Below, one piece after another: positions 30,355-41,912 of a DNA stretch of 64,000 bases. A program made the translations under genes and the position numbers. Origin of the DNA: Sycon ciliatum (lineage: Eukaryota; Porifera; Calcarea; Leucosolenida; Sycettidae); assembly GCF_964019385.1 (NCBI RefSeq), contig NC_088645.1, positions 11,446,492 to 11,510,491 of the forward strand. Reading direction: 5' to 3'. The notes under the pieces are model-generated. The model searched no databases and was not told where the DNA came from. It was given only the letters and a program-made list of their open reading frames with translations. Every line of letters begins with the position of its first letter. The stretch's first letter is position 1.

Positions 30355-33270
30355 TCATAGCGAGTCGACTGCCCAGAGCCAGTTTGTGCTTCGCAGATGG
30401 CGATAAACATTAGTTTTGAATGCTTGCATTCCCTTGCTGTGGGGAGGCTGGGACAGAAGAGCGGCGGGGAGGGAGTTCCAGTCACTAATACTGCAGTGTG
30501 GGAACGAGCGCTTTAATGCCAGCGGGACAGATCCAAGCAGCTGGTGTTGGAGCTGGTGGTCATGGCCAATGACGCTACCATGCTCGCTGCGAGTTCTGGG
30601 GCTGGATGAGGGGAAATGGCGCGGTGGCAAAAGAGAGAGCAGCTGCCGAGGGCCAGGCAGGTAATGCAGCTTGTATAGGCAGGCAAGCGAGGCAACAGTA
30701 CGACGGATGGCCAGGCTAGGTAATAGTGCACCTGGACCGATGATTCGCAGAGCACAGCGTTGGATATGATCCAGGCGTTGCAGGTAGCTGGGCGGAGCAC
30801 CTATCCAGATGAGGGGGGCATACTCCATAACTGGTCGAACAAATGCCTTGTATACTGTGGTGCGGCCGGCTGGAGAGAGAATGTGCGCTGCACGGCGCAG
30901 GAAGCCCAGGCGTTGTTTGGCTCGAGTGGCAACCTTCCGGAGATGAGTGCTGAATGACAGCTTCGAGTCAAAGGTCACTCCAAGTAAAGAGAGAGCCTTC
31001 TCCTCAAGGACAGGAGTGCCGCTGAAGACAATGCGAGGCAAATTGATGGGGGTTCTGCGGAGAGTGGCGGTCATGGCTTGGGACTTCGACGGTTCGAAGG
31101 AGATGCGCCATCTGCGGCCCCACTGATGCAAGCGATCAACAGAAGTCTGGAGGCTCAATGCTGCGTCGGCTGGGGATGTGTCGAGGGATATCAGGCTGTA
31201 CAAGGTAGTATCGTCGGCGTACGCCTCCAGGTGGGCTCCGGGTAACAGGGTCTCTGAGGCGTCGTTCACGTAAATCAGGAAGAGTGTAGGGCCGAGTATG
31301 CTCCCTTGCGGAACTCCTGCTGATATGGTATACAGCGATGAGGTTTGGCCGCCCACCAGGCATTGAATGGACAGTCCACCTAGGTAGGAAGAGAGCCAGG
31401 TATGCAGGGGGCCGCCAATGCCAAGATGGCGGACTTTGTGGAGGAGGCCAGCATGGGACACATGGTCGAATGCTCCGGCAATATCCACGGCTAGAATACG
31501 TGCTGCACCGCCTCGGCCGACGGCTGTGATCCAGGCGTGGTGTAGAGCCTGTAGCGCATCTGAGGTCCCGAGGCGGCGACGAAACCCGAACTGGTGGGGT
31601 GTCAGGAGTTTGTAACGCTCAAGGTGATTCATGAGCTGACGATTGATAACGCTCTCCATAATCTTAGAGATTATGCTCAGCAGTGAAACTGGACGATAAT
31701 TCCTTAGGGCGGATCGTGAAGATCGCTTGTGGATTGGAACCACGCTGGCAGTCTTCCACATTTGTGGCTGGACTCCGTGCTGGAAGCAAAGAGCAAAGAG
31801 CTGACACAGTGGCTTGGCAAGTTCTCTGTCGCATTCCTTCAAGACACGAGCGGAAATACCGTCGGGTCCAGTCGCCTTTGAGGCATCCAGGCGAGCTAAA
31901 AGCCGGTGGACTGCATCCAGGCGGAAGTGGACTGTCGTTAGTGCAGGTGCGTCAGCGAATGCCGTGTCCGGTAAGTCCATCGTGGTAAGGTCGCGGCCTT
32001 GCACACTGCACTTGTGGGAAAAGAAACGTGCGAAAGCCTCCGCTTTCTCATAGCTTGTGGCCCTCTCGCAACCTTCACTATCAACGAGCAGGGGAATGTC
32101 AGTGTTCCGACCCTCGCCACAAGCACACTTTAGCTTCGTCCACCATTCCTTCTCCTTCAGGGACCCATTCGACAAGCTATGTCTGAGGCTGTTCTCTTTG
32201 GAAACTCTAGATCTAGCGAGGACTGCGATAGCATTGTTTACAGAACGGGTAAACTCATGTTTCAGTGCAAAATCGTGAGGGTGCTTCCTCCAAGTGCGCC
32301 AGCGTTTGTCCTTCTCCTTCATGGCGGCTGCACACTCAGGTGTCCACCATTTCGGATCCGTTGACTTCACTGTCAGTGTCTTGGACGGAACGAACTGGGA
32401 AACGGCTTTCATGATTGTGGCAGTAACGTGCTCACACGAAGTTTCTGGGTTGGCAGTAATGACGGTTGACCAATCAACCAGGCGGAAAAAGGATCGGAGG
32501 CGGTTCCAGTCTGCCTTTTCATAGCGCCAGACAGTTCGTTGCACCGCCGCTTCATGGGTAGGAAGAACACCTGTGAAGTCCGAAAGAATTACAGCGTGGT
32601 CAGATCGACCAATAGGGGACATTATCTGCGTGGTCACTGGAGAGTTGAGCGTGGACATCACCAGGTCGAGTGTGTTATCCCCGCGAGTAGGACTCTGAAC
32701 GTGCTGCGTGAGAAAGTGGGCTGTGCATGTGTCTTCGAGGGCTTCCCCCGCAGGTGTGGTCTTCGAGCTATGGAGCCAATTGCGGTTATGCACGTTAAAA
32801 TCACCGGCGAGTATGAGGTTGGCACCAAGTGCACGAGCAGAGGGAAGGATGTCATCGAGATGGTTAATGAGCGTAAGGTCACTGGGCCCCGTCGAACCTG
32901 GCTTGTAAGCAGCGCCCAAGACTATCTTTTGTCCAGGGGACAATTGAATGGATAGCCAAATGAGTTCGTGATGTGGAGAAAATAACTCATCAATTACCAT
33001 GGCTGGGAGTGTAGATCTGATCCATACCGCCACTCCGCCACCGCGTGCTGTTCGATCCAGCCGGAAGGTGGTGTAGCCAGGGAATGTGGAGTCGGATGGT
33101 GGAACGGTTTCAGAGGAAAACTTTGTTTCCGTCACTACTGCTATGTCGGGATTATGCTGGTGCAGTGTGTGCTGGAACTCAGCTAGCTTGTTTCCTAAGC
33201 TAAATACATTGGTGCAAAGGAGTCTGAGTGAACATTTAACGGTATTGTGATGAATGACAGAACTAGGCAT
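30355..33270 (-). CDS. LINE ORF2: endonuclease and reverse transcriptase, intact
   Basis: 971 residues from ATG (33270-33268). An N-terminal APE-type endonuclease (about 1-230) has TETKF, GDFNVHNRNW and SDHAV motifs. The central reverse transcriptase has VVPIHKR, NYRPVSLLSIISKIME, FGFRRRLGTSDAL, AVDIAGAFDHVSH, GVPQGSILGP and the catalytic YADD (AYADDTTLYS). The C-terminal part ends HLRSTNWLWAVDSL; no RNase H was seen. It would nick and reverse-transcribe LINE RNA at the target. The frame is unbroken, but ORF1 of this copy is split, so independent activity is doubtful. The R6 copy is broken at two places. Confidence 0.9.
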   Translation of the reverse strand: MPSSVIHHNTVKCSLRLLCTNVFSLGNKLAEFQHTLHQHNPDIAVVTETKFSSETVPPSDSTFPGYTTFRLDRTARGGGVAVWIRSTLPAMVIDELFSPHHELIWLSIQLSPGQKIVLGAAYKPGSTGPSDLTLINHLDDILPSARALGANLILAGDFNVHNRNWLHSSKTTPAGEALEDTCTAHFLTQHVQSPTRGDNTLDLVMSTLNSPVTTQIMSPIGRSDHAVILSDFTGVLPTHEAAVQRTVWRYEKADWNRLRSFFRLVDWSTVITANPETSCEHVTATIMKAVSQFVPSKTLTVKSTDPKWWTPECAAAMKEKDKRWRTWRKHPHDFALKHEFTRSVNNAIAVLARSRVSKENSLRHSLSNGSLKEKEWWTKLKCACGEGRNTDIPLLVDSEGCERATSYEKAEAFARFFSHKCSVQGRDLTTMDLPDTAFADAPALTTVHFRLDAVHRLLARLDASKATGPDGISARVLKECDRELAKPLCQLFALCFQHGVQPQMWKTASVVPIHKRSSRSALRNYRPVSLLSIISKIMESVINRQLMNHLERYKLLTPHQFGFRRRLGTSDALQALHHAWITAVGRGGAARILAVDIAGAFDHVSHAGLLHKVRHLGIGGPLHTWLSSYLGGLSIQCLVGGQTSSLYTISAGVPQGSILGPTLFLIYVNDASETLLPGAHLEAYADDTTLYSLISLDTSPADAALSLQTSVDRLHQWGRRWRISFEPSKSQAMTATLRRTPINLPRIVFSGTPVLEEKALSLLGVTFDSKLSFSTHLRKVATRAKQRLGFLRRAAHILSPAGRTTVYKAFVRPVMEYAPLIWIGAPPSYLQRLDHIQRCALRIIGPGALLPSLAIRRTVASLACLYKLHYLPGPRQLLSLLPPRHFPSSSPRTRSEHGSVIGHDHQLQHQLLGSVPLALKRSFPHCSISDWNSLPAALLSQPPHSKGMQAFKTNVYRHLRSTNWLWAVDSL

Positions 33271-33324
33271 GGGTGTAAAAATGAAAGGTAAATGTGTATC
33301 AAAGCGGTAAGTTTCTGAAGTGAC

Positions 33325-35592
33325 TTACTGCAGGACTTGTTGGCCACTCTCAGGAGATTTTCGTTTCCGTTTTTTCCGTTGCTTGGATCCAGTGGTGGTG
33401 GCACTCTGGTCCCGATCAGGTGTGACGCTATGGCGTGAACGCTTGGATCGGTTGACTTCCCACCCGCCAGAATCAGGATCATCGTCGCTATGGCCTCCCA
33501 GCTGTGGGCCTAGGGCTCTACATGCATGGCTGTCTGCCTTCTTGGCCTCTCTGTCGGAGTCGCAGGGCAAGTTAGACAGCTGCTGGTTTTCTGGCTTGGA
33601 TAAGCTTTCGTTGTCGACCAATGACTCAGTATCAGCAGAAAGAGGCAACTCTTCAGACTCAGAGGAGCTGGAGTCGCTCTTGTCAGCTGCTGGGTGATCA
33701 GCCTGCTTAGACTTGGATGTTGGGCGTTGTGATTGGGCTTTACTTTGCTGCTCTGTCTGGGCTGGGTTTGTGGCCACATCAGACAGGAGTCGACGTGTGC
33801 GTTCAACGCCAGCTGGCCGAACAACTGTCTACAAGGCATTCGTGAGGCCCCTGATGGAGTATGCCCCGCTTGTGTGGATGGGCGCGCCAGCCAGCCACAT
33901 CCAACGTCTGGATAATGTTCAACGCCGCGCACTGCGCATCATTGGCCCTGGTGCAATTCTCCCCAGTCTGGCTGTCCGCCGGACTGTTGCTGCTCTCTCG
34001 TGCATGTACAAATTATTGCATTTCATTACTGGTCCTCCTCAGCTACTTGCTGTATTGCCACCGCATCGCGTTTCTCCAGCCAACCCCAGAACCAGGAACC
34101 AGCACAATAATGCCACCAGCCACGCCTATCAACTGTCAGACACGCTCCCTGTCTCAGCTCCATCCGTCGTGAAGCGGTCGTTCCCGTACTGCTGTATTGG
34201 CGCATGGAACTCCCTTCCTGACAGGCTGCTGTCGCAGCGCCCACACAAAACACGTTTTCAGTCATTCAAGACAAAGGTCTACCGACACCTGAGAGACAGC
34301 AATTGGTACTGGGCAACAGATTCCCTGTAATTTTTCGAGCTCGTCGCTTGCCGGACCCGCTAATCCGCGTACCTGGCCTTGCTCAGAGTGCTCAGCTGTG
34401 TTTTGCATACATGGAAAAACTTGTTATGATTCTTTTCTTTTCTCTGCTTATTCTTTTACCAGGCGTGGGCCATCCCCTGGATTATGAAAATGGGTGCCTT
34501 ATTATTTTTCTGTTTTTTAGCTTGTTTTCTTTACACTTCTTTGTGGGAGTTTCGTTTCAGATCTATTAAAAAAGTTCATAAGTTTTGGTTGATGAAGTTG
34601 ACATGTACATTGTACATCAATCCAAACACTGATAATAAACAATCTCTTTTCATCTTGTTTTTATTTTTCTAAACACCTACCGGTACTTTTACCCATTCTA
34701 CTTCCCCATAGCTAGATCTAGCTTTGCTTTACATTTCTGTTTCTTTTTCCTGGTGCGTGCTTGTGGCATTGAAGCCGAGACCTTTGGTCGGTGGAGCCCC
34801 TGGTAATCACCATCACTGCTGCCCAGTGCAGCCCCTGCTCAGTAGCTGTTTGTTTTTGTCCACATCATTATTTATTTTACGAGTTGGGTTTGTGAATAAT
34901 AGTAAAAAAAAAGTGTCTGTACATGTAGGTGACGTTGAATGCCGTGACTGCTGTGTACTACCTGTACTGGCAGTGGTACTGCGGGCCTCAGGGCAGTCCT
35001 TGGCAAGGTGCTCTGGCTTGCTACAAATCCGACACGTGGGCTTTTGGCCACTATAATGTACGCAGAAAGTGCCTTTCCCGTCTCTGGATTTCACGTACGA
35101 AGGTACGGCTTTATTCGACCCCAGTACAAAGGTTGCAAAACGGACTCCGGTTGCAATAACAACGTTGTCCCGGACCTTAAGTTTACCGTGGCGGATGGCG
35201 CCCTGCACGGTACCGTATGGAGCAAGTGCGGCTGTAATGGCGCCATCCGACACCCACACAGGAACATCGTGAATGTGCAACTGAACATGAGTGTTTTCTG
35301 TCAAGGATTTTGGAAGGATATGTTGTCCATTGATATGGAAGCCATTCTTCACGACTAACTGGGCAAGCTGGATATCTGTGAACGTTAATCTGCATTGGCC
35401 TACCGAACTGACCTGGATAGATAGGATGAGCTCAGCTCCTATTCCGTGTTGCTCGAGGCAGCTCACGTACTCGGCGAGTTTCAAATCCTTTGGAGCTGGA
35501 AATAGCACAGTTCGGGCCATCAGGTCCCTGGCGCTTACTTTCCGCCATGGGTCGACTTCAGCTGGTTCCCGAGATGTATCAGTGGTCTCCAT
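33325..35592 (-). pseudogene. LINE ORF1 (zinc-knuckle RNA-binding protein), split by a nested LINE
   Basis: The 5' part (35592-34913) starts METTDTSREPAEVDP. It has an RNA-binding-like region (VQLHIHDVPVWVSDGAI, LAPYGTVQGAI) and a CCHC knuckle (CRICSKPEHLAKDC). It is cut after SPTCTDT. The 3' part (33805-33325) is Ser/Lys-rich with basic clusters (KQRKKRKRKSPESG) and ends 54 nt before ORF2. In life ORF1 proteins bind LINE RNA as a chaperone. The uninterrupted join is seen in R6 at about 62046. Confidence 0.85.
33806..34912 (+). mobile_element. Nested 5'-truncated LINE, opposite orientation
   Basis: 1.1 kb in plus orientation inside ORF1 of the larger LINE. An open frame to 34330 gives the last 170 or so residues of a related ORF2 (GRTTVYKAFVRPLMEYAPLV, ending NWYWATDSL). 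A 3' UTR and an A run (34903-34912) follow. Its 3' end (AATAGTAAAA after a G-rich hook) is like that of the outer LINE, so they are related subfamilies. R6 has the empty site GCGTTCAGTGTCTG (62040-62053). No clear target duplication. Confidence 0.85.
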
Positions 35593-35766
35593 GATCCCGG
35601 AACGGACATATGTGGGGCTAAAACGCCCAACCACGAGATTTTTTCAGAGCTAAAAAAAGCTTTACCACACGTCACGGAGACAAAAAAACCTCTCATCATG
35701 TCTAGTACAGTGTGTTGACTACACACACCGCTGGCTATGTGGCACAGATCCACCTTGATATAGTTG

Positions 35767-36178
35767 AACAACAGCAGCAACAGCAAATCAACTTCTCTTA
35801 TTGGTCACAGGCCATCGTGAGAATATAATTATTATACCGCAGTGTTTTGGACGTCAAAAGTGTTTTGGACGTCAAAAGTGTTTTGGACGTCAAAAGTGTT
35901 TTGGACGTCAAAGTGTTTTTACCCATACCTACATGTTTGAATAGAATGTGCCACTTGAGAATGAATACGTGAACCTGTGACCGAGTAGCTATCTCCTGCG
36001 CTGTGCCAAAGAACCGGATGGCCTCGGCTTCCATACCCACCAATTTTCGAAAAAGGAGGGCCAAAGGTTTTCTAGGTGTCTCGGGGAAAGAAGTTAATTG
36101 CATCGGGCAGGAGCAAAGCATAAGGCAAAACATAATTATTATTTTCTCCAAACAACCCATGCGTTACTAAGGAACGTA
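35767..36178 (-). other. R4 intron 2 spacer with an 18-bp minisatellite
   Basis: Equivalent of 814-1152. The unit TGTTTTGGACGTCAAAAG is repeated four times at about 35842-35912. R1 (near 869) and R6 (near 63636) have one unit. Confidence 0.7.
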
Positions 36179-36418
36179 TCAAGTCAATTTTTCCCTTTCC
36201 TTACCCATTGTGCAAGGTCAAGGTGGATACTGATCTATTTCAATCCTTGGTGCTGACCGCTTTAATGCGCTTCCCGAATCCCTTCGCACAAATCATATCC
36301 CCAATTCATTTCGCCAGGAGCTTAACAATTTCATTAATCTTGGGCACCCTGTAAGAAGACCTTAGGGTCTGTTGGGAATGCCCAAGTAAAATAATAAAAT
36401 ACAATACAAAATACAAAT
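36179..36418 (+). mobile_element. LINE 3' tail (duplicate of 1153-1393)
   Basis: Same element and position as in R1, with small differences. It continues in R6 at the right edge of the window. Confidence 0.75.
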
Positions 36419-37181
36419 CACCATCAGGCGTGGTGTCAACAGGGATACCCCTCTTTGGAGATAATTACTCTTGGGACAAAGGCCTTCGTTATGGTAGGGA
36501 TGTGCTTGTGTACGCGTAGACAGTAGCGTGTAGTGACGTCCCTGCGCTTCAGCACTGGCATCTTCAGTTGTCTCCAGATCAGCATACAGCTAATCTTGGG
36601 TGTGTACACCATTAGCATGATGGTGCCTAGGACACCTGTGCATGGACTCAATCCTGCTTCGTGCCGTCAGTCATGTAGCAAGACTTAGACGTACTCGCGG
36701 TGACGTCTGCGTTGGTAGAGCCTATGGCTTCAACCTAGTTGCGCTTAATTCGATGCAGAGGTACGAGTAAAATGAGGAGAGTGAGGAGAAGCAAGGGAAT
36801 ACTGAAGCGCGGAGTAAGACCCTTTGCTTGCGCTGTTGCAGGCAGAATAATGATCCTGTCCACGGCTGTTGATGGAGAGGGTTTAGCTGCAGCAACTTTG
36901 TTGTCGTTAGTCCGTAGAGTAGTAACAGCAGACAATATAGCTCTTGTGGAAGTGTTCGAGTAGCGTCACTTGTTGCTTGAGGTACTATAGAGGTTTTAGC
37001 TAGAGGAGAGAGTGTACTTCGTGTAGTGAGGTGCACTGGAGTAGTCGTTGGACACGTGTAGTAGTAGATGCAGTAGTACAATAGCATTGGAAGGGAGTTT
37101 TACCAGTTACTTCCAGCCCAGGACAGCTTTGATAGAGCGTATGGCAGTCGCTACATGCACCATGGTCGCACGCATTAGACG
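36419..37181 (-). pseudogene. R4 P exon, splice acceptor lost
   Basis: Copy of the R1 relic. The acceptor AG is GG (37183-37182). The Cys module (NACDHGACSDCHTLYQSC) is followed by a frame change, helix IPLLLLTLLILLVPL and an in-frame stop just after HRIKRN. It lies inside R4 intron 2 and should be skipped. Confidence 0.8.
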
Positions 37182-37254
37182 CCACAGTAATAAGGTCAGA
37201 AAGTAACATATCACGAAAGATGTTGTAACAAGGGCGGTGATTTGTAAAGAAAGT

Positions 37255-37575
37255 GTCTTCTCCGAACCTCGGAGCTCGCGCTCCCTGCAGTCTGATTTCA
37301 CACCTGACTGACTCACGACTCACGACGAAGAGCACTACTTAATGCAGGGCTCTCAGCAGAGCCAAAATTTCATTCGAATACTCAAGCTGAATTGATGAGG
37401 GGAATTTACCGAAAAACTGTGTATTGAGAAGTGAGTGGTGCTTTCTTGCAGGTTTGCGGAGTGGAAGGTTCGGCATGCTTCGCGTGTGCTCCAGTCGCAG
37501 TCGTGAGTCAGTCAATTGTCAAGTCAGTCGGCAAGAAGCGCGAGCTCCGACGTTTGGAGCAGACCATTTCAGTAG
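37255..37575. repeat. Imperfect inverted repeat next to the R4 P exon
   Basis: Duplicate of 2236-2560: CTCCGAACCTCGGAGCTCGC on the left, GCGCGAGCTCCGACGTTTGG on the right. Confidence 0.6.
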
Positions 37576-37915
37576 CAGATTATCAAAGGAAATCCGTAAT
37601 GGAACAGAGTACGCACTTCATTTTTGTCAAAGAACACAACATCCACGTTGCAATCCTGAGGATAGACCCTGCGGCCACCATTATTTTGGCTACAATCTTC
37701 AAAGAGATTCACTTTTACTCCGAGGTATTATTCGAATCTTTCGAGTCAAAGAGTCTATTCTGCGTATCGGAGAAAGAAGTTGACAATGCTTCACAGAAAC
37801 ACAATATAATTATTATGATGCTCCAAACACCCCGCACATTACTAAAATATCAAAGTCATGGTATCAGTTATCGATAATGGAAATTATTAGTGCGCACCAA
37901 ATAACTCATGCTTAC

Positions 37916-38428
37916 CACGGATGGTCATGGTGACAGGAGGCTCCACAGCAGCACCAAAGACAAACTTCTGTAAGACAAGTGGTGAGCTGCCTTGCGGCAA
38001 GGCCCAAGACACTTCTGGCCAGACAGCTTGATAGTTCACTTGGCAGCCGGCTTCCATGGTGATCCCGAGGATATATGCTTCAGTAACGCCGATATTACCA
38101 GATATCATGTATTCATCAAGGCACACCCCAGTCCATGTAGCAACATTCGTTATATGTTCACTCGGTGAAATCCTTTTAGAGGCATTCCGATACTTTCCCC
38201 CAGGGAATTCCTTCAATATCACCAACTTTGGTTTGCACAAATGTTGAGACACAACTGCAGTTATATCTACATGGACAAATGGACAGCTGCTGTAGAAGGA
38301 TATGTTCGGGAAAGGAATAATTGTCCGTGATTGGAGAATTACTACAGCACCAGTTGCACTTGTCAGCTTCATATGATTGTCAATGGTCAGATTTCGTGGA
38401 GTTTGTGACCGTGTGCATGTCGGTGATA
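37916..38428 (-). CDS. R4 receptor exon 2: variable ectodomain
   Basis: 513 nt, phase 1/1, acceptor CCACCTCCAG, donor GTAAGC. 171 residues with five Cys in the R1 positions (WTGVCLDEY retained). Differences from R1 are concentrated at HMKLTSATGAVVILQSRT, KYRNASKRI (adds an N-glycosylation site NAS), NVATW, MEAGCQVNYQA and the C-terminal LPQGSSPLVLQKFVFGA. Joins 39835-39916 and 27940-29285. Confidence 0.85.
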
Positions 38429-38520
38429 CTGGAGGTGGGAGAGAGACATGTAGCAACATTACATACCCGATTATGATGTACACACCCATCCACAGATACA
38501 CATGCCCATGTACTCGTTCA

Positions 38521-38745
38521 ATAATATAATAATAATCTTTATTAAAGGATATCCCAGAGGCGATGGCCTGTCGAGGGGATCTCCTGATGCAAATCATGCA
38601 ATAGAAATAAACAGTGAGGAAGACTACACGTGTTACAGTATATGCTACATAAATTAGCAATAAACACAGGGCTGGGTTGTTAAAATAAAACAATTAATTT
38701 AAATGTCCAGGGATATACCACTACAGTCAAATTTAAAACTTTTCA
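38521..38745 (-). mobile_element. Retroelement tail in R4 intron 1
   Basis: Duplicate of 3488-3712, with the same CGTTCA target repeats and only about two base differences over 225 bp. Confidence 0.85.
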
Positions 38746-38769
38746 CGTTCATAACGTTATTTGCACATG

Positions 38770-38923
38770 CATCCCCCCCCCCCCCCCCGATGCACACACA
38801 CACGCCTACACGCACACGCACACACACACATTCCCTTTCTCTCTCTCGCTCGCAACCACGCATACCTACACACACACACGCACGAACACACACACGCGAA
38901 AACACACACACACACACACACAA
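38770..38923. repeat. C-run and (CA)n/(CT)n microsatellite, R4 intron 1
   Basis: Length variant of the R1 tract. Confidence 0.9.
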
Positions 38924-39012
38924 GGTAACGCATTCGCGCAACTGTAGATATGCACCCGTACTTCCTCCGTGTCAGAAAAGGGATCGGTTGTGTTTGTGCG
39001 ATACAGCTGCAG

Positions 39013-39306
39013 ATGGCGTCAAGAAAGGGATTATTCAGGCCAAGTCGTACTCTAAGCAAACGAAGTCTTGAAGCATGTCCGCAGCGAGAAATCCTGCGAG
39101 AAGCAACCAATACCCTCCAAATTATAGACTTGAAGCTCCTACAAGGTCAGCCCTTCACCTGTTTCGTTGTAGCCCGCGTGCACTTGCGAATTCAAATAAG
39201 TAAAAAATATACTTACATACGTCGTTTCCCCGTTGTTGGATGTACAGTAAATTCACTGGGTAGGGCACATGGTCAAAGTCGTCTAGTGAATGCACTCGTT
39301 ATGTAG
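39013..39306 (+). other. Short plus-strand ORF in R4 intron 1
   Basis: 98 codons, almost identical to 3973-4266. See that entry for the doubts about coding. Confidence 0.25.
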
Positions 39307-39834
39307 TGATGCTGCTATTCGGATACGAAACCTATTGGGATGGATTAAGGGGTAACCAGCGGCATTCGGCACTGTACCGATTTTTCATCAACCACCATAT
39401 CATAACTACGGTCTCCAGGCGCTGTGAACCTTGTCACGTCCATTTCTGTGCTCTCTCGAAAGCGTCCAAGTATTCAAAGTAGGTCACTTTTTTTATCTGT
39501 TCACCAATGGTCAATCCTTTCTAATTTTGTGTAAGATTTTATCTGACCAAATCCCATCCTATTGGTACCTAATGTTCTGCAAGGATGTTAGGAAATGAAC
39601 TTCTCGACATCAAATCGGTCAGTTACACTCCGTGGTTTCCGTTTTTCAACAGGGTTCTTTTTCCTGTAGCTCAAATGCGCCATGTCGCTCACATGTATAA
39701 ATGGAGGCGCCATCGCCTGTTTGTGTTGCGACTTTAAATAAAATTCAACAACAACAACAACTTCACCCAATAGGTAAGGTAATGTATGTGTTCGCACGCT
39801 AGGACATTCGTGACCTGCTTAAGGATAACCTCAC

Positions 39835-39916
39835 CTGTTGCTCCAGTTTGCGGTAGCATCACTCCGAACATTCCCATAGCCAACACCACGACCAGTACCC
39901 TGTGAATATACTTCAT
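39835..39916 (-). CDS. R4 receptor exon 1: signal peptide
   Basis: 82 nt, ATG at 39916, donor GTGAGG, phase 1. Identical to the R1 signal peptide except for the last residue (GAT for GAA). Confidence 0.85.
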
Positions 39917-41243
39917 TTTCTCCACTTGCTGGTGGCAGCACTCTTGTGTATGTATCTATAGTTCAATACTACAAAGGATGGTGGAACAGTTTATTATTGC
40001 AGCTTCGAGTATCACGCTCGCGCTATCATCTGGCGAAAACCTAGACGATTGCTAGGCAGGTTATATTGAACGGGTCCTGACTGGAAACGTTCAATAACAG
40101 CTACCTCCGTGACTTCATCTGTCCGAGGAAAGGTCCAGGTTGCCTATTAGAGTATTAGTGAATTAACCTCTCTTAGTACAAGCTTTGCAGCGAAGATGTT
40201 ACGATACGTGCTGATTTTCAGGAAGCCTGCGAATGGCCTGTGTGAACTGGCCGTGTGACCGGAAGTTGGTTGGTTTATTTTAATTCGCACAATAAACGGG
40301 AACTAGGCCCAATGATATAAAGGCGAAAGTTCATAGTAATAGATGCGGGCAGGTGTCAACCCTAAGCGCTAGACATTGTATGTGCGACCTGATCATTCTC
40401 GGGGATGGTAAAGCATTGTTGTCTGAAGCGATAACATATTTAGACTTGCCAGACTAGCTAGGGCTTGCTCAATACCCTACTGATGATCTGATGTAGATCT
40501 TCTTTTCATCTCGTTAAACGTCTGGCGGCCAGTGGCCAAACATTTCAGTTGCAAGGTGGTTTAAGCATGGATCCTGTATTCGTGGCTCGTGCATGGCATA
40601 ATGCTTCGGCAAGTAAGCTGAAGCGTGTTACATTTGTTCATAGTCCTGGTTCGACGGCATGGACGAAGAGGACGAAGTTGATTTCCTGCAGTTAATGACG
40701 TATATGTACGTTGGCGTTGAAGAGCAAGGACGTTCATTTCTAGGTGGAATTTAGCACAACCACCTACAACATAATCCATAATTTGTTCTCCTCAGTTGTA
40801 AAAAGCAGTACTTGCCCAACTTCCTTGTGATGATAAGCATTTCATTTCATGGGATACTGGAGATCTGGGAGTTCACTTTTTGGAATGAAATATTATCAGA
40901 ATCATCAACGATGGCAGCCCTTTCCCAAAGATGCCAAAATCTTTCGCATCTTGCTTTTCGCAACCATGCCAAAACAAGTAAAAGCTGCTGAAATCGCATC
41001 AATATTTTCAGAAAAAACTCAAACATTGCTGATATCGCAACTCTTAATGAGCGAGTTCTTGTGCATAATATCATAGCAGCATTGCTCAGTGCTGCCACAT
41101 TATATGTATGTTCGGCCTCATTTCCTCTGTGCTGCGCTGATGAGTCCACAAAGGGCGAAACAGTTCTGTCCGCAGATTGAGTATAATATTATATATGTAC
41201 ATATACTCTATGTCCAGTGGACAGAGCCAGTTATACAATGATC
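39917..41243. other. R4 5' flank, no gene recognised
   Basis: Near-identical to 4878-6204. Presumed promoter region; no element assigned. Confidence 0.5.
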
Positions 41244-41912
41244 ACACAGCAATGAAGCAAAAAAATCTCTTTTCCGCCGATACTCGGATATGTTCTGGTG
41301 AATGCCAGTCTTGGTCATATGCTGTCGGGTGAGTGTTTCACATGAAACTCCGAGTAGCGGCTGAAAAAAGATTTGTTCGCTTCATTGCTGTGTTAAGAAC
41401 TGAGATGGAGAGCCACGGACAAAAAATTGTAACATGGAAATTGTGGGCACAAGTTTTGTGCTAGATTGTGCACGTCTGACTGTTCAAAATCTGGTTTAGT
41501 CGGTGGACTCGATCGCATAACTTGTGCCCACAATTTCCATGTGACAATTTCATTGCTGTGTGATCATTGCACATGATATTAGATAAACCTTGTTTTGTTG
41601 ACAGCACTGAACCAGTTCAAATGGTCGCAAGACCGGGGCTCTGCCAACCGTGGATGGTTGTAGTAAGGTCACTGTTTCCGAACACAGTGGCGCTCCGCTT
41701 TCTAACATGCTGTCATGTACATGCACATGACCTTTGTACGCATGTAAACAAACAATGGATCACTCGTAGGGTTTTGCTACTTTAGTTTCATGCACTATGT
41801 GAAATCATCATCAGGCAAACAATATTCAATACTTTTTGTACTTAGTATTTTTGTACACAGTGCATGAAACTCAGAATAGCAAAACACTACGAGTGATCCA
41901 TTGTTTTTTGAC
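41244..41912. repeat. Foldback cluster, one arm deleted
   Basis: Same four hairpins as 6205-6948, but hairpin (c) lacks its left arm: TTGACAGCA runs straight into CTGAACCAGTTC (about 41599-41616). Confidence 0.8.

Larger units (their letters stand above)
29962..35766 (-). mobile_element. Full-length LINE in R4 intron 2
   Basis: Minus-oriented non-LTR retrotransposon (Jockey/CR1-type group by its domains). From 5': ORF1 (start 35592), 54-nt gap, ORF2 (33270-30355), 3' UTR, poly(A) (T run 29962-29975). It interrupts the CAA microsatellite that is unbroken in R1 (594-813). The same insertion is in R6. ORF1 is itself interrupted by another LINE. It lies in the same orientation as the host gene, inside its intron. 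Confidence 0.9.

Noticed and set aside
32539-32955. Plus-strand ORFs across the LINE (also 31683-31988, 60785-61201 and others)
   Set aside because: Shadows of LINE ORF2 on the opposite strand.
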